Assembly: GCA_028873825.1 (NCBI GenBank)
Contig: JAPPNM010000161.1
Coordinates: forward strand, 1 to 37,626
Length of the DNA stretch: 37,626 nt
Source of the DNA: Gemmatimonadota bacterium
Lineage (GTDB): Bacteria > Gemmatimonadota > Gemmatimonadetes > Longimicrobiales > Gaopeijiaceae
Direction of reading: 5' to 3'
Within the stretch, counting starts at the first letter, position 1; each line of letters begins with the position of its first letter. The notes under the pieces are model-generated. The model made no database searches, was not told the origin of the DNA, and was given only the letters and a program-made list of their open reading frames with translations. The translations under genes were made by a program, and so were the position numbers. Below, one piece after another: positions 8,630-16,492 of the stretch.

Positions 8630-8833
8630 CTACCGTCGCGACCGTCGCTGCCGCCTGCGCTCGCGGCGAATCGCCGCCTCCCGTCTCCGTTTCCGCTGCG
8701 CGCTCGGCTTCTCGTAGAACCGGCGCTTCCTGAGTTCGGAATAGAGCCCCGAGCGCTGCACCTTGCGCTTGAATCTGCGAAGAGCCCGTTCCAGGCTCTC
8801 GTTTTCCTTGACGATGACTTCCAACCGGATCAC
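8630..8833 (-). CDS. rpsU: 30S ribosomal protein S21
   Basis: A 67-residue, extremely basic protein with the S21 core ([20 protein letters not shown], then [18 protein letters not shown]) and an Arg-rich tail. S21 joins the small ribosomal subunit late and helps mRNA base-pair with 16S rRNA. GTG 8833 is chosen because a GGCGGGG stretch precedes it; a TTG nine bases downstream is possible. The gene is on the minus strand and converges on the dehydrogenase gene with only 49 bp between, which includes three tandem GCGGCTC/T units. Confidence 0.9.
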   Translation of the reverse strand: MIRLEVIVKENESLERALRRFKRKVQRSGLYSELRKRRFYEKPSAQRKRRREAAIRRERRRQRRSRR

Positions 8834-8979
8834 CCCGCCGTGAGGCGTTGACGTGTCGCCGGGACCGCCGGCGCGTTCGGGATGGACCGAACCGCATCTT
8901 CCGGCCCACCGGCCCCGTCCGGAAAGCACCGGGCGGGGAACGAACGCTAACGATAGACCCGGCGCCGGGGTAGTGACAA

Positions 8980-9091
8980 GGGAGAGCTCGCGCCGCCGCG
9001 CCGCGCCCTTGCGCCGGCAGCGCCTGCCGCGTGCTCTTGGCACCCGACGAGAGGGAGAGCTCGCGCCGCCGCGCCGCGCCCTTGCGCCGGC
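8980..9091. repeat. Perfect 39-bp direct repeat upstream of rpsU
   Basis: A 39-bp unit beginning GGGAGAGCTCGCGCCGCCGC and ending CTTGCGCCGGC occurs at 8980-9018 and again, base for base, at 9053-9091, separated by 34 bp. It lies in the divergent gap between rpsU (minus) and the 9143 gene (plus). An AT-rich patch with GTAAACAAATGCTTACTATTT follows directly from 9093 and may hold a promoter. Confidence 0.85.
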
Positions 9092-9142
9092 CGTAAACAA
9101 ATGCTTACTATTTTCGCCCTCCTACTTCCACCGGCTCGCTCC

Positions 9143-10078
9143 ATGGACCCGATGATCACGACGGAAAGCCGCCCCGAGGCGATGGCGGACGTACCGGGGA
9201 TCTGCGAGCTTCCCCTCACTCGAGCCGTGGTTCAGTACCGCGATGTCCACGAGCTGTATCATCGCGGGGGACGAATCCGGGAGATCGGACTGGCCGTGGT
9301 GGTAGCGGGACGTTTCGCGTCGTCGGTACGCGCCATGGACCTCGGTTCGGCGGAGGTGAAGTACCTGAACCTCGCCTCGGAGCTGGTCATTCTCGACTGG
9401 GTGTACGACCCCACGCTCGCGCACCTGCGAACCTTGGCCAACGCCGGGGGGGGCGCGAAGACCGCCGGCGATCCCCGGCCCTCCGGGGACCTGCGGCGGT
9501 ACTGCTTCGACCTAGCATTGCGCGTCCTGGAGCGGAGGGGCTTCTCGCCCCTTACCCGCCCCACGCTGCTCAGGATCGGTTTTCGCGACATCTGCAAGGA
9601 TCTGGATATGCACGAGAGCACTGCGGTGCGGATCGTCACGGGCGCGGGCGAGGTGACCCGGGTGTACCTCGACTACGACGCCAACGCGCTGGTCTTCCGC
9701 CGCACCGGTGCGCGGCCGTGCCCGGCGATGGGGCGCGCGATCCGGGAAGTCTTCCCGAAGTTGCGGGTCCGCGCCGCGGATGCGGCGGGTCCGGACGGCT
9801 CCGCGGCGTATCATGTCCGCTTCGGGGTGCCCGTTACCTTCGGGGAACTGAAGACAAGCCTCGTGGCCATGCGGCGCGGACTCGCCCTGCTGGCCGCCCG
9901 CTTCGAGCCCGAGAGGTTTCGGTCGGTCCGAAGCTTGACGACGACCTTCGGCGAGCGTGCCACCCTCGACAGAATCGCCTTCCGCGGCGGGGAGGCCGGC
10001 GGGTGGAGCACCGCAGGTGGCGGGGGGAGCGACGCATCCGGAACCGGGCCTTCGGAGGCCCGCGCGGTAGTTCACTGA
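9143..10078 (+). CDS. Hypothetical protein
   Basis: A soluble protein of about 311 residues that I do not recognise. In-frame ATGs occur at 9101, 9143 and 9152. I prefer 9143 because 9101 sits inside an AT-rich promoter-like patch and no ribosome-binding site separates them. The middle is a mixed alpha/beta region (AEVKYLNLASELVILDWVYD, LRRYCFDLALRVLERRGF) and the C-terminal third has a Leu-rich helix (LKTSLVAMRRGLALLAARFE). The final 40 residues are Gly/Ser/Thr-rich and low-complexity. There is no signal peptide after 9143 and no catalytic motif I can name. A dispersed repeat begins 12 nt after its stop. Confidence 0.6.
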   Translation: MDPMITTESRPEAMADVPGICELPLTRAVVQYRDVHELYHRGGRIREIGLAVVVAGRFASSVRAMDLGSAEVKYLNLASELVILDWVYDPTLAHLRTLANAGGGAKTAGDPRPSGDLRRYCFDLALRVLERRGFSPLTRPTLLRIGFRDICKDLDMHESTAVRIVTGAGEVTRVYLDYDANALVFRRTGARPCPAMGRAIREVFPKLRVRAADAAGPDGSAAYHVRFGVPVTFGELKTSLVAMRRGLALLAARFEPERFRSVRSLTTTFGERATLDRIAFRGGEAGGWSTAGGGGSDASGTGPSEARAVVH

Positions 10079-10089
10079 GCTGGCAGCCC

Positions 10090-10238
10090 GTGGACAAAAT
10101 CCCCCCGGCATTCGAGCGGCGACGCATCCGCGCCGGATCGCTTCGCTCTGCGTTGCTCCTCGGGCGAATAGCGCTGCTATTCCCCCTTCGTCGCGCCTTG
10201 CCGGCCCGGCGCCTCGCCGCTCGGGCGGCTTTATCCAC
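10090..10238 (+). repeat. Dispersed GTGGACAAA repeat, complete copy
   Basis: A 149-bp element bounded by inverted termini: GTGGACAAAATCCCCCC on the left, and GTGGATAAAGCCGCCCGA when the right end is read on the minus strand. Inside is a hairpin, 10166-10172 pairing with 10176-10182 around a GCT loop, flanked by GCTCTGCGTTGCTCCTC and CTTCGTCGCGCCTTGCC. There is no coding capacity. It starts 12 nt after the stop of the 9143 gene and ends about 20 nt before the next start. Confidence 0.9.
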
Positions 10239-10259
10239 CGGCTGCTAGGAGAAACACGG

Positions 10260-10853
10260 TTGCAGATCGGCGAACAGAGCTTGAGAAGGGAGTCGGCGAC
10301 GCCCCCCGATGGGCCCGCCGAGACACCGGAGGTGCTGTACTTCAGGTACTGCGCGTACCGGCGCCGCCACGCCGACAGACTACTGCGCCTGGTTCCCCGC
10401 GATGCGATTCGCCACCTGTACGGGAAGGCCCGCCACTGGGCCTCGGCGCGGGGACTGCACGACACGCGCGATCCCATGGCCACACTCACCCGCTTCGCGG
10501 AGCACCTCCTCCCCCTGCCGACTTTCGAGGTCTGGTTGGCCGACCGCCGGAGCCACCCCCTGCGCCACATCGAGGACGGCGGCCACACGGCCCATAGCCC
10601 GGCGCCGGTTCACCCGGCCAAGGTGGAGGAACGGCCCTTCGACTTTTGCGGGCGGACGTGGATCGCTTCCCTGCACGTCTTCGTCGACGGCGGACGGTGG
10701 CGCGGGTTCCTGCGATTCAGGGAGGAAGGACGGAACCGGCGGTACCACACGGCCCACATCTTCCTCGAGGAGACGGCGCGGGGGGTGCGGAGGAGTTTCC
10801 GGGAGTTCGACGGAGCCGCGTTGGGGGCGTTCCTTCGCTCCGTCCTTCCGTGA
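10260..10853 (+). CDS. Hypothetical protein
   Basis: A 197-residue Arg-rich soluble protein that I do not recognise. TTG 10260 is preceded by AGGAGA about 9 nt upstream, lying directly after the end of a dispersed repeat. The sequence has a helical N-terminal half (VLYFRYCAYRRRHADRLLRL) and a beta-rich C-terminal half with aromatic strands (TWIASLHVFVDGGRWRGFLR, YHTAHIFLEE), ending in a short helix. No membrane segment, signal peptide or catalytic motif is apparent. The repeat between it and the upstream hypothetical gene may separate the two transcripts. Confidence 0.6.
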   Translation: MQIGEQSLRRESATPPDGPAETPEVLYFRYCAYRRRHADRLLRLVPRDAIRHLYGKARHWASARGLHDTRDPMATLTRFAEHLLPLPTFEVWLADRRSHPLRHIEDGGHTAHSPAPVHPAKVEERPFDFCGRTWIASLHVFVDGGRWRGFLRFREEGRNRRYHTAHIFLEETARGVRRSFREFDGAALGAFLRSVLP

Positions 10854-11264
10854 CGGCCGTTGATCGCCGGTCCTCGGGGCGGCTATGACGGGTTGACGTT
10901 TTTCGGCAAAAATCTGTTTCTGTTCCTCGACTGAAACGAGTCGCCGGAGCGTATACAACTGCTTATCGGTTTGACACTTGGACGGTATCGGCTTCGTGAC
11001 TTCGGAGCCCCCGGAACTCCCCCGGAAACAGGTGGTTTCGCAAAATCGTCCGCTTTGTAACTCGTTGTTGTATAATGATTTATGTAAACCGTCCCAGGGG
11101 CGGTGGCGTCTTGCGGCGCGCGTGCTCGCCCCTTAAGGTACCGGCGTCCGCGAGAAGGGGAGGAATCGACGGTCGGGACGCCCGCGGAGGGCGTGCTCGT
11201 CGCGCGTCGCTTTCCGCGCAATCCCGAAGAGAATCAACTCTCGAACCAAGGGGTCCAGTTGCTC
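10854..11264. other. Intergenic stretch, locally AT-rich
   Basis: About 410 bp without a convincing gene. It is more AT-rich than its surroundings from about 10890 to 11090, with TTGACA at 10971 and TATAAT at 11071 followed by GATTTATGTAAACC. The two boxes are too far apart to form one promoter. Either could belong to a promoter for the small ribbon-helix-helix gene at 11265. No RNA gene is recognised. Confidence 0.4.
11071..11076 (+). promoter_or_regulatory. TATAAT box, possible -10 element
   Basis: A perfect TATAAT sits in an AT-rich patch about 190 bp before the start at 11265. No good -35 hexamer lies 16-18 bp upstream, so this is a weak call. Confidence 0.3.
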
Positions 11265-11486
11265 ATGTGGAACACGCGTTCCGTCCAGTTGAATGTACGT
11301 CTTCCGAAGGATGTCGCGTCCGAAGCGGAGGAGGTCCAGCGCTCCGATCCGGACTTCCTCAGCAGGGTCATTCAATACGGACTCACTCGCCGTTCCATCT
11401 ACCATCGGCTCCGCGAGGTCGAAGGGCGGGGTGCGCCGGCGATCGGCCGCCCGGACGACTCCGGCCCCGGCTTGCTACGACCCTAG
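11265..11486 (+). CDS. Small ribbon-helix-helix (CopG/Arc-like) protein
   Basis: A 73-residue protein whose layout fits a ribbon-helix-helix DNA-binding domain: a short strand (SVQLNVRLPKD), a helix (VASEAEEVQR), a turn (SDPDF) and a second helix (LSRVIQYGLTRRSIYHRLRE). Such proteins dimerise through the strand and often act as antitoxin or self-repressor. ATG 11265 is chosen because the fold begins right after it; the frame is open further upstream but without family features. No toxin gene is adjacent: a dispersed repeat lies 9 nt downstream and the next gene is an unrecognised 99-residue protein. It may be an orphan regulator. Confidence 0.6.
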   Translation: MWNTRSVQLNVRLPKDVASEAEEVQRSDPDFLSRVIQYGLTRRSIYHRLREVEGRGAPAIGRPDDSGPGLLRP

Positions 11487-11495
11487 CACTCCATC

Positions 11496-11560
11496 GTGGA
11501 CAAAGCCGCCCGAGCACCTAGAGCGGCGAGGCGCCGGGCAGGCAAGGCGCGACGAAGGGC
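11496..11560 (-). repeat. Dispersed repeat, truncated inverted copy
   Basis: GTGGACAAAGCCGCCCGAGC begins here on the plus strand, matching the right end of the 10090 copy read backwards. Similarity continues through GGCAAGGCGCGACGAAGGG and then stops before the hairpin. There is a 10-base insertion (ACCTAGAGCG region) relative to the 10090 copy. It starts 9 nt after a stop codon. Confidence 0.8.
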
Positions 11561-11692
11561 CCCTCTCTTCTCCCTCCTCGCCTTCGCCGATGCACGGCCG
11601 GGTGCGTGGTTCGGTATAGGACGCAGATCTGGTAAACGGTTGTGTGCCTCCGTATGTTGGTCCGAGACCCACGTGCCAGACGCGAGGAGACG

Positions 11693-11992
11693 ATGGCGGA
11701 TCGCGACGGAGAATCCGTACTCAGGTCGAAATACAGGGACTACTGCTCCGCTCGAGTGGCCGACGCCCTTCTCTCCCTCTCTCCCGACGAGATCTTCGCC
11801 CTGGCGGAAGCCCAGGCCCGCGAAGCCAACCGGTTGGCGCCGAGCTCCTACAACGACGCGATTCGCTTGGCTACGGGCAAGATACGCGAGCGGCTGAAGT
11901 TGCCCGAATACGAATCGTGGGCCGCTCAGTACGTGGAGGATCCGAGTAGGTTCGATCCGTACCTCATGGGCCTCTGGAAGTCGGAGGAATGA
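11693..11992 (+). CDS. Small hypothetical protein
   Basis: A 99-residue, mostly helical protein that I do not recognise. ATG 11693 has a GAGGAG ribosome-binding site about 6 nt upstream; the frame extends to an ATG at 11642 without added support. It is rich in Ala, Arg and Glu, with a repeated helix pattern (ADALLSLSPDEIFALAEAQA, AIRLATGKIRERLKL) and a Trp-containing C-terminus (YESWAAQYVEDPSRFDPYL). No signal peptide or membrane segment is seen. It converges on infA with 31 bp between the stops. Confidence 0.6.
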   Translation: MADRDGESVLRSKYRDYCSARVADALLSLSPDEIFALAEAQAREANRLAPSSYNDAIRLATGKIRERLKLPEYESWAAQYVEDPSRFDPYLMGLWKSEE

Positions 11993-12023
11993 ACCGCGCG
12001 GCGGTCGCGCCGCGAGGCGCCAC

Positions 12024-12239
12024 CTACTTGTAGCGGTAGGTCACCCTGCCCCGGGTCAGATCGTACGGGGACATCTCGACCTTGACACGGTCCCCCGCGA
12101 GTACGCGAATGTAGAACTTGCGCATCTTCCCGGACAGATACGCCAGGATCTCATGACCGTTCTCCAGCCGCACCCGGAAGTTCGCGTTGGGGAGGACCTC
12201 GGTTACGGTGCCCTCCATTTCGATGGCGTCGTTGGCCAC
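12024..12239 (-). CDS. infA: Translation initiation factor IF-1
   Basis: A 71-residue S1/OB-fold protein with the full IF-1 pattern: [19 protein letters not shown], the [16 protein letters not shown] strand pair, and [21 protein letters not shown] at the C-terminus. IF-1 binds the ribosomal A site during initiation. The GTG start at 12239 follows GAGGGGAAG with normal spacing. It lies 37 bp after ssb on the same strand, so the two are probably co-transcribed. That is not the usual ribosomal-protein-operon location for infA, so this may be one of several copies in the genome. Confidence 0.93.
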   Translation of the reverse strand: MANDAIEMEGTVTEVLPNANFRVRLENGHEILAYLSGKMRKFYIRVLAGDRVKVEMSPYDLTRGRVTYRYK

Positions 12240-12276
12240 GAGACTCTTCCCCTCGCTGTGTAGCCGTGCCCGTCGG

Positions 12277-12714
12277 TCAGAAGGGCAGATCGTCGTCGGG
12301 TTCGTGGACGGGCGTCGTCGGCGCGGACGGCCGGTAGCCGCCACCGCCGCCCTCGGCCGGGGGGACCGCCCGGCCTCCGCCTCCGGATCCCAGCATGATC
12401 ATCTCGTTTACCACGATGTCCGTCCAGTACCTGGTGCCGCCGCGGTCGTCCTGCGTCTGGGAATACTCGATCCGGCCCTCCACGAAGAGCCGGTCTCCCT
12501 TCTTGACCCACTGCTCCACCACGTCCACCAAGCGGCCGAAGAAGGTGAGCCGATGCCAGTCGGTACGTTCCTGCTGCTGTCCCGAACGGTCCTGGAACGA
12601 ACGGCTGGTGGCCAGCGACACCTTGGCGACCCGCGCTCCCGATGCGGTGGTCCGGACGTCGGGATCCGCGCCGGCGTTGCCGATCAAGGTCGCTCTGTTG
12701 AGTGATCGCGACAT
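12277..12714 (-). CDS. ssb: Single-stranded DNA-binding protein
   Basis: A 145-residue SSB. The OB-fold occupies about residues 1-105 ([51 protein letters not shown]). It is followed by a Gly/Pro-rich linker and the acidic DDDLPF tip that recruits replication and repair partners. ATG 12714 is chosen because the fold starts immediately and GAGGA lies about 7 nt upstream; an in-frame ATG at 12750 would add residues with no similarity. It heads a short minus-strand operon with infA and is divergent from the enoyl-CoA hydratase gene. Confidence 0.95.
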   Translation of the reverse strand: MSRSLNRATLIGNAGADPDVRTTASGARVAKVSLATSRSFQDRSGQQQERTDWHRLTFFGRLVDVVEQWVKKGDRLFVEGRIEYSQTQDDRGGTRYWTDIVVNEMIMLGSGGGGRAVPPAEGGGGGYRPSAPTTPVHEPDDDLPF

Positions 12715-13013
12715 GAAATCCTCGATGCTGGGTGGTTGCGACGGCCACATGCGGCCGGTCGGATGCCCTTCGCTCGTTCTCGGGTTCCCGCGCGGCGGAT
12801 CCGCCGCTCTCCGGTTGCGGACGCCGGGCGGCCTCTAGCGTTCCACCACTAGGGCGCACGGCCACAGGGAAGGTAAGCGGGCGCCGCGTTCTCCGCCACA
12901 CTCACTCGCCCGGGGAGCCGTCCGTCCCGCGTATCCTGTCCGCCCGCGTGACCGGCCCTTCCGTATCTTCCGGTGTCGTGAGTGCGAAACCCGAACCAGA
13001 GAGGACGTGACGA
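12715..13013. other. Divergent promoter region, ssb/enoyl-CoA hydratase
   Basis: A 299-bp gap between oppositely oriented genes, which should hold a promoter for each. I cannot place the -35/-10 boxes. GAGAGG lies about 8 nt before the hydratase ATG. No repeat or RNA gene is recognised. Confidence 0.4.
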
Positions 13014-13799
13014 ATGAACGGGAACGAATACGTGAGGACCGAGGTTTCCGGCGCGGTGGCCACGGTGACGATCGACCGGCAGGCGAAGCTGAACGCGCTC
13101 AACCCGGAAGTGATCGCGGAAATCGACGCGGCATTCGCCGGCCTTCGGGACGACGCGGACGTGCGGGCGGCCATCCTTACGGGGGCGGGGGACAAGGCGT
13201 TCGTGGCCGGAGCGGACATCGGGGTGCTCGCGGATATGGGAACGATCACGGGAACGGAGGTGAGCCGCGCCGGGCAGGATGTGCTGCGGCGGATCGAGCG
13301 CTTTCCCAAGCCGGTGATCGCGGCCGTCGGAGGGTACGCGCTGGGCGGCGGCTGCGAACTCGCCCTGGCGTGCCACCTGCGCATCGCGAGCGCACGAGCC
13401 CGCTTCGGTCTGCCGGAGGTCGGGCTGGGAATCATTCCCGGGTATGGAGGAACCGTACGGCTGGCGAGGCTGGTGGGATTGGGGCGCGCCGCCGAACTGA
13501 TCCTGACGGGGGACATGATAGACGGAGCGCGCGCGGCGGAGATCGGGCTCGCGAACATGGTCGTGCCGCACGCCGAACTCACGGACCGCGCGCGAAAGGT
13601 GGCCGGGCGAATCGCCGGGAACGCCCCGGTTGCCGTGCGGATGGCGCTGGCGTCGCTCTACGGCGCCGTCGAGAACACCATGGACCACGCGCTGTCCTTC
13701 GAAGCCACCCTCTTCGGGCTCCTCGCGTCCACCGACGACATGAAGGAGGGAATGGCGGCGTTCCTGGAGAAGCGCAAGGCGGTCTTCCGCGGCGCATAG
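13014..13799 (+). CDS. Enoyl-CoA hydratase/isomerase (crotonase) family protein
   Basis: A 261-residue crotonase-fold enzyme, full length for the family. It most likely hydrates trans-2-enoyl-CoA to 3-hydroxyacyl-CoA. The oxyanion-hole segments are visible as AFVAGADIGVL (near residues 61-71) and ALGGGCELALACHLRIAS (about 109-126). The glutamate region FGLPEVGLGIIPGYGG follows. Both catalytic acidic positions seem present, supporting hydratase rather than a dehalogenase-type relative. It would link the thiolase and 3-hydroxyacyl-CoA dehydrogenase encoded at 5.6-8.6 kb into one pathway. A dispersed repeat starts 34 nt after its stop. Confidence 0.93.
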   Translation: MNGNEYVRTEVSGAVATVTIDRQAKLNALNPEVIAEIDAAFAGLRDDADVRAAILTGAGDKAFVAGADIGVLADMGTITGTEVSRAGQDVLRRIERFPKPVIAAVGGYALGGGCELALACHLRIASARARFGLPEVGLGIIPGYGGTVRLARLVGLGRAAELILTGDMIDGARAAEIGLANMVVPHAELTDRARKVAGRIAGNAPVAVRMALASLYGAVENTMDHALSFEATLFGLLASTDDMKEGMAAFLEKRKAVFRGA

Positions 13800-13833
13800 C
13801 GGCGCACCGAAAACTCCCCCGGCGGGCCTGGCA

Positions 13834-14046
13834 GTGGACAAAATCCCCCCGGGATTCGAACGGCGACGCATCCGCGCTAGCCGCTTCGTTTCACCCGTCC
13901 ACGCTGTAAAGTATACATTACATTATGTAATGTCTGCTATACATTTTGCCACTCGAAGGTTGCGCTCTGCGTTGCTCCTCAGCCCAATAGCCCTGCTATT
14001 GGCCCCTCGTCGCGCCTTGCCAGCTCCGGCGCCTCGCCGCCGGTCC
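13834..14046 (+). repeat. Dispersed GTGGACAAA repeat, long variant
   Basis: It begins GTGGACAAAATCCCCCCGG, then follows the 10090 copy except for an extra block of about 70 bp that carries the AT-rich module (13904-13947). The hairpin is 13985-13991 paired with 13995-14001 around a CCT loop. The right terminal inverted repeat is lost or eroded after GCGCCTCGCCGC. Confidence 0.85.
13904..13947 (+). repeat. AT-rich palindromic module, copy 1
   Basis: A 44-bp block containing ACATTACATTATGTAATGT, a near-perfect palindrome, flanked by GTATAC-type hexamers. The same block occurs at 37578-37624 and, inverted and slightly changed, at 23815-23860. Its base composition is strikingly low in GC for this genome. 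Confidence 0.85.
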
Positions 14047-14143
14047 CCGCCCCTTCGCAACCGGGTGCGGCCGTTCGCCGGCCTCCATGACCGTTCGCCG
14101 GTTGCTCACATGAAGTATGCAGCCCTTCGCGGGCCGCGAATAA

Positions 14144-14184
14144 GGGGCCGCCCCGGATTCGCTCCAGAGCGGCCCCGCTCCTTT
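14144..14184 (+). terminator. Possible rho-independent terminator
   Basis: GGGGCCGC (14144-14151) pairs perfectly with GCGGCCCC (14169-14176) across a 17-nt loop and is followed by GCTCCTTTT. It lies between the convergent enoyl-CoA hydratase (plus) and exported-protein (minus) genes. It might serve the plus strand; the minus-strand tail is weaker. Confidence 0.45.
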
Positions 14185-14304
14185 TCCGCCCGCCCGGGCC
14201 GTCGCCGACCCCCTTCTACCGCCCCCCGGCCCCCTTGCAAACGTCGGGGCGGCGCGAGGAGTAGCCCTCGAGGACGGGCTGGTTCCCGTGGGCCTCCTCC
14301 CAGG

Positions 14305-14985
14305 TTATTCGCCCGAAGCGTAGAGCGCGTCCTTCCCCCCCCCCGGCCACATCGGGAGGCGGCCGCCGTACTTCTCGATCACCGCCTCCACCCCGTCCAG
14401 CCACAGGCAAAGGTCCTCCGGGATCCGAGTGTAGTCGAGCGGGTATTTCCCGGCGTGGTAAACGACCAGTCTCGCGGTGGCCAGCCGCCGGTCCACCATC
14501 AGCAACCCAGGGTCGGACGCCACCTCCAGCATCAGCGCGTACACCTCCGGATTGCGCGAGCCCGCCGCCCAAAGCACCCCCGGCCTCTTCCCCGCCCGCA
14601 GGTCGCGGCGCACGTCCTCCATGAGCCACGCCTCGAAGATCGCGGGGTTCTCCGGACAGCCGCTGTCGCCTCTCCCCTTGTTGAATTTACTCACTCCGAT
14701 TACGGCATCGTCCCGCACCAGCCGGTACACCTTGGGGTCGGTCTTTGCCGCCTCGAAGAGCACCCGGTAAGCTTCCCGCGAGTAGGCGTCGCCGGATGAT
14801 ATGCAGCCGAGACCGCGAAGGGTCTCCAACTCCTCCGCCAGACCCGGAATGTCGCGCGGGTCCTTCGGCATCCAGCTATCTTTCCAGACCGAATCGGGCC
14901 AAAGGTAGTCCTGCGCGGCCAACGGAGCGGCGGCGGCCAGCGCAAGCGCCGCGGCCAGCGCCAGCGGGATCGTTCGGTTCAACAT
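14305..14985 (-). CDS. Exported hypothetical protein
   Basis: A 226-residue protein that I do not recognise. It has a classic signal peptide (MLNRTIPLALAAALALAAAA, with cleavage near LAAQ-D) and AAGGAG about 7 nt before the ATG. The mature part is mainly helical, with acidic and aromatic residues and two cysteines (LGCISSG and DSGCPEN) that could form a disulfide. The C-terminus has LCLWLDGVEAVIEKYGG. It lies 17 bp downstream of the broken lipoprotein gene and the two share a similar signal-peptide start (M-x-NRT-x-PLAL), so they are likely an operon and perhaps paralogous at the N-terminus. Confidence 0.75.
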   Translation of the reverse strand: MLNRTIPLALAAALALAAAAPLAAQDYLWPDSVWKDSWMPKDPRDIPGLAEELETLRGLGCISSGDAYSREAYRVLFEAAKTDPKVYRLVRDDAVIGVSKFNKGRGDSGCPENPAIFEAWLMEDVRRDLRAGKRPGVLWAAGSRNPEVYALMLEVASDPGLLMVDRRLATARLVVYHAGKYPLDYTRIPEDLCLWLDGVEAVIEKYGGRLPMWPGGGKDALYASGE

Positions 14986-15002
14986 CGCGTTGCTCCTTTC
15001 GT

Positions 15003-16492
15003 TCAGAAGTTCCACACGCACCGGGAGGCTACTTCCGTCGGGATCTTGGCTGTATCGGCGCCGCTCCCCTGCTCGTCCGAGTAGTACACGGGATCGGGGT
15101 CCGGGATGTCGGGCGGGTAGTACTTCACGACCTTCGTGAGCAGGCCGAGGTGCCCGTAGACGTGCTTGTGGCTCGCCGCCTCCCACAGCGTCGCCCTCGC
15201 GGCGGCCTCCACGGCCTGCAGTATATCCCCGGCCTCGTCGTACGACTTCGCGACTATGCGTTCCGCGAGCGTTCCGCCGTCGCCGCAGGCTTCGGGGGTG
15301 AGCGCCTTCTCGACCTGCTGCTGGTGGCCCTTGCGGCTGCCCCGCCCGTAGGTCTCGTGGTCCGTGACCCCGTCCAGAAGAGCCCGGGCCGACCCGGCCC
15401 CCTGCAGGTCGTCCAGGTAGAACCAATGGTTGACCGTCGTGTCGTTCCCGTCGGGGTCCGTCCAGGGAAGCTCCTCCGGCCCGTCGGCGGAGTCGAGCCG
15501 GGTGTTCAGCCGGTAGCGCCGGTCCACACTGTAGGAGGCGCCCAGCACGTAGGCGTATCCGTCGTTCGGGCCGCCCACGATCCCCTTCACCCACCCCTCC
15601 CCCTCGAAGATTCGCTCGAAGTCCGAAACCCCGGCGGCGTTCGTGTACAACCCGAGGTCGCCGTCGGGGTGGCCGAATTGGTCCGTGATCTTGGGTCCCT
15701 CCTCGAAGCTGTTCATCGCCCTCATTGCGTTGATCGTCCAGTCGGAGCGGGGAAAGACCGTCGCGAGGTCGACGTGGACGTGCGCCCACCGCGACGAGTC
15801 CGCCGCCCGGACCGCCACCCTGCCGGCCGCCGCGATATCGCCTCTCCACACGCTGTCGCGCGTGCCCAGCGCCTCCACCGGCAGCAGCGCCTCCATGTTC
15901 CCCTTTTCCCAGATCATCACCCCTCCGTACTTCGGAAGAAACCGCCACTGGTAGTGCACGGCCCCCCGGCGTCCTCCGGCGTCGCCCTGCATTCGACGAT
16001 GTCCCCGCGCGTCGGCAAGCCCGGGCTGCACTGCAGCCTGACGGACATCTCGCTCGCCGGGTCGGAGTCGTCGCTCTCGCCGGGGTTGTCGTTGCTGCCG
16101 CGCCCGCCGTTCCCGGTGCTCGAGCCCGGCCCGCCGTTCGGCGGCACCACGCCCTTGAACCGGCATATGCCGTCGTCGTCGAACTCCAGGTTCCCGAGAC
16201 ACCGGCATTCGCCGTCGACCTTGCTCCAAAACGCGCCGAAGCCGCACGGCTTATCGCCTACGGCGACCAGCGGGTCGCATGTCTCGGGATCGCCCTCCGG
16301 TATCTCCTCGTAGCCCTTGCAGCCCTGCGTCATGGTCTTCGGGACGCCGGGGCCGGGTGCGGCCAGCGTGTCGCCGGGAGGAGTCGGTCCAAGGCCGCCG
16401 CCCCCGCGCGGGTCCGGGTCCGCGAGGCAGGCGGCGGCCACGGCCAACAGCGCCAACGCGAGGGCGAGGGGAAGGGTTCGGTTCGGTCTCAT
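15003..16492 (-). pseudogene. Lipoprotein gene interrupted by a frameshift in a G6 tract
   Basis: Two adjacent frames form one protein. The first starts at ATG 16492 with a lipoprotein signal (lipobox VAAAC, Cys22). It continues through a Gly/Pro/Asp-rich and Cys-containing region into an Ig-like stretch (LQCSPGLPTRGDIVECRATP), then ends at a stop at 15917. The second frame continues the Ig-like pattern without a break (VHYQWRFLPKYGGVMIWEKG) and runs about 320 residues to 15003. The switch point is the G6 run at 15962-15967 (C6 on the plus strand); adding one G would give a single protein of 496 residues. The cause may be a sequencing error, a real disruption, phase variation or programmed slippage. 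The function is unknown; the product would be a surface or periplasmic lipoprotein. Confidence 0.75.

Noticed and set aside
9834..10238. A 134-codon minus-strand frame spanning the repeat and the end of the upstream gene.
   Set aside because: Its N-terminal half is translated repeat sequence and the remainder is antisense to the 9143 gene.
10883..11221. A 112-codon minus-strand frame in the AT-rich gap.
   Set aside because: No ribosome-binding site, no family pattern, and composition like that of non-coding sequence.
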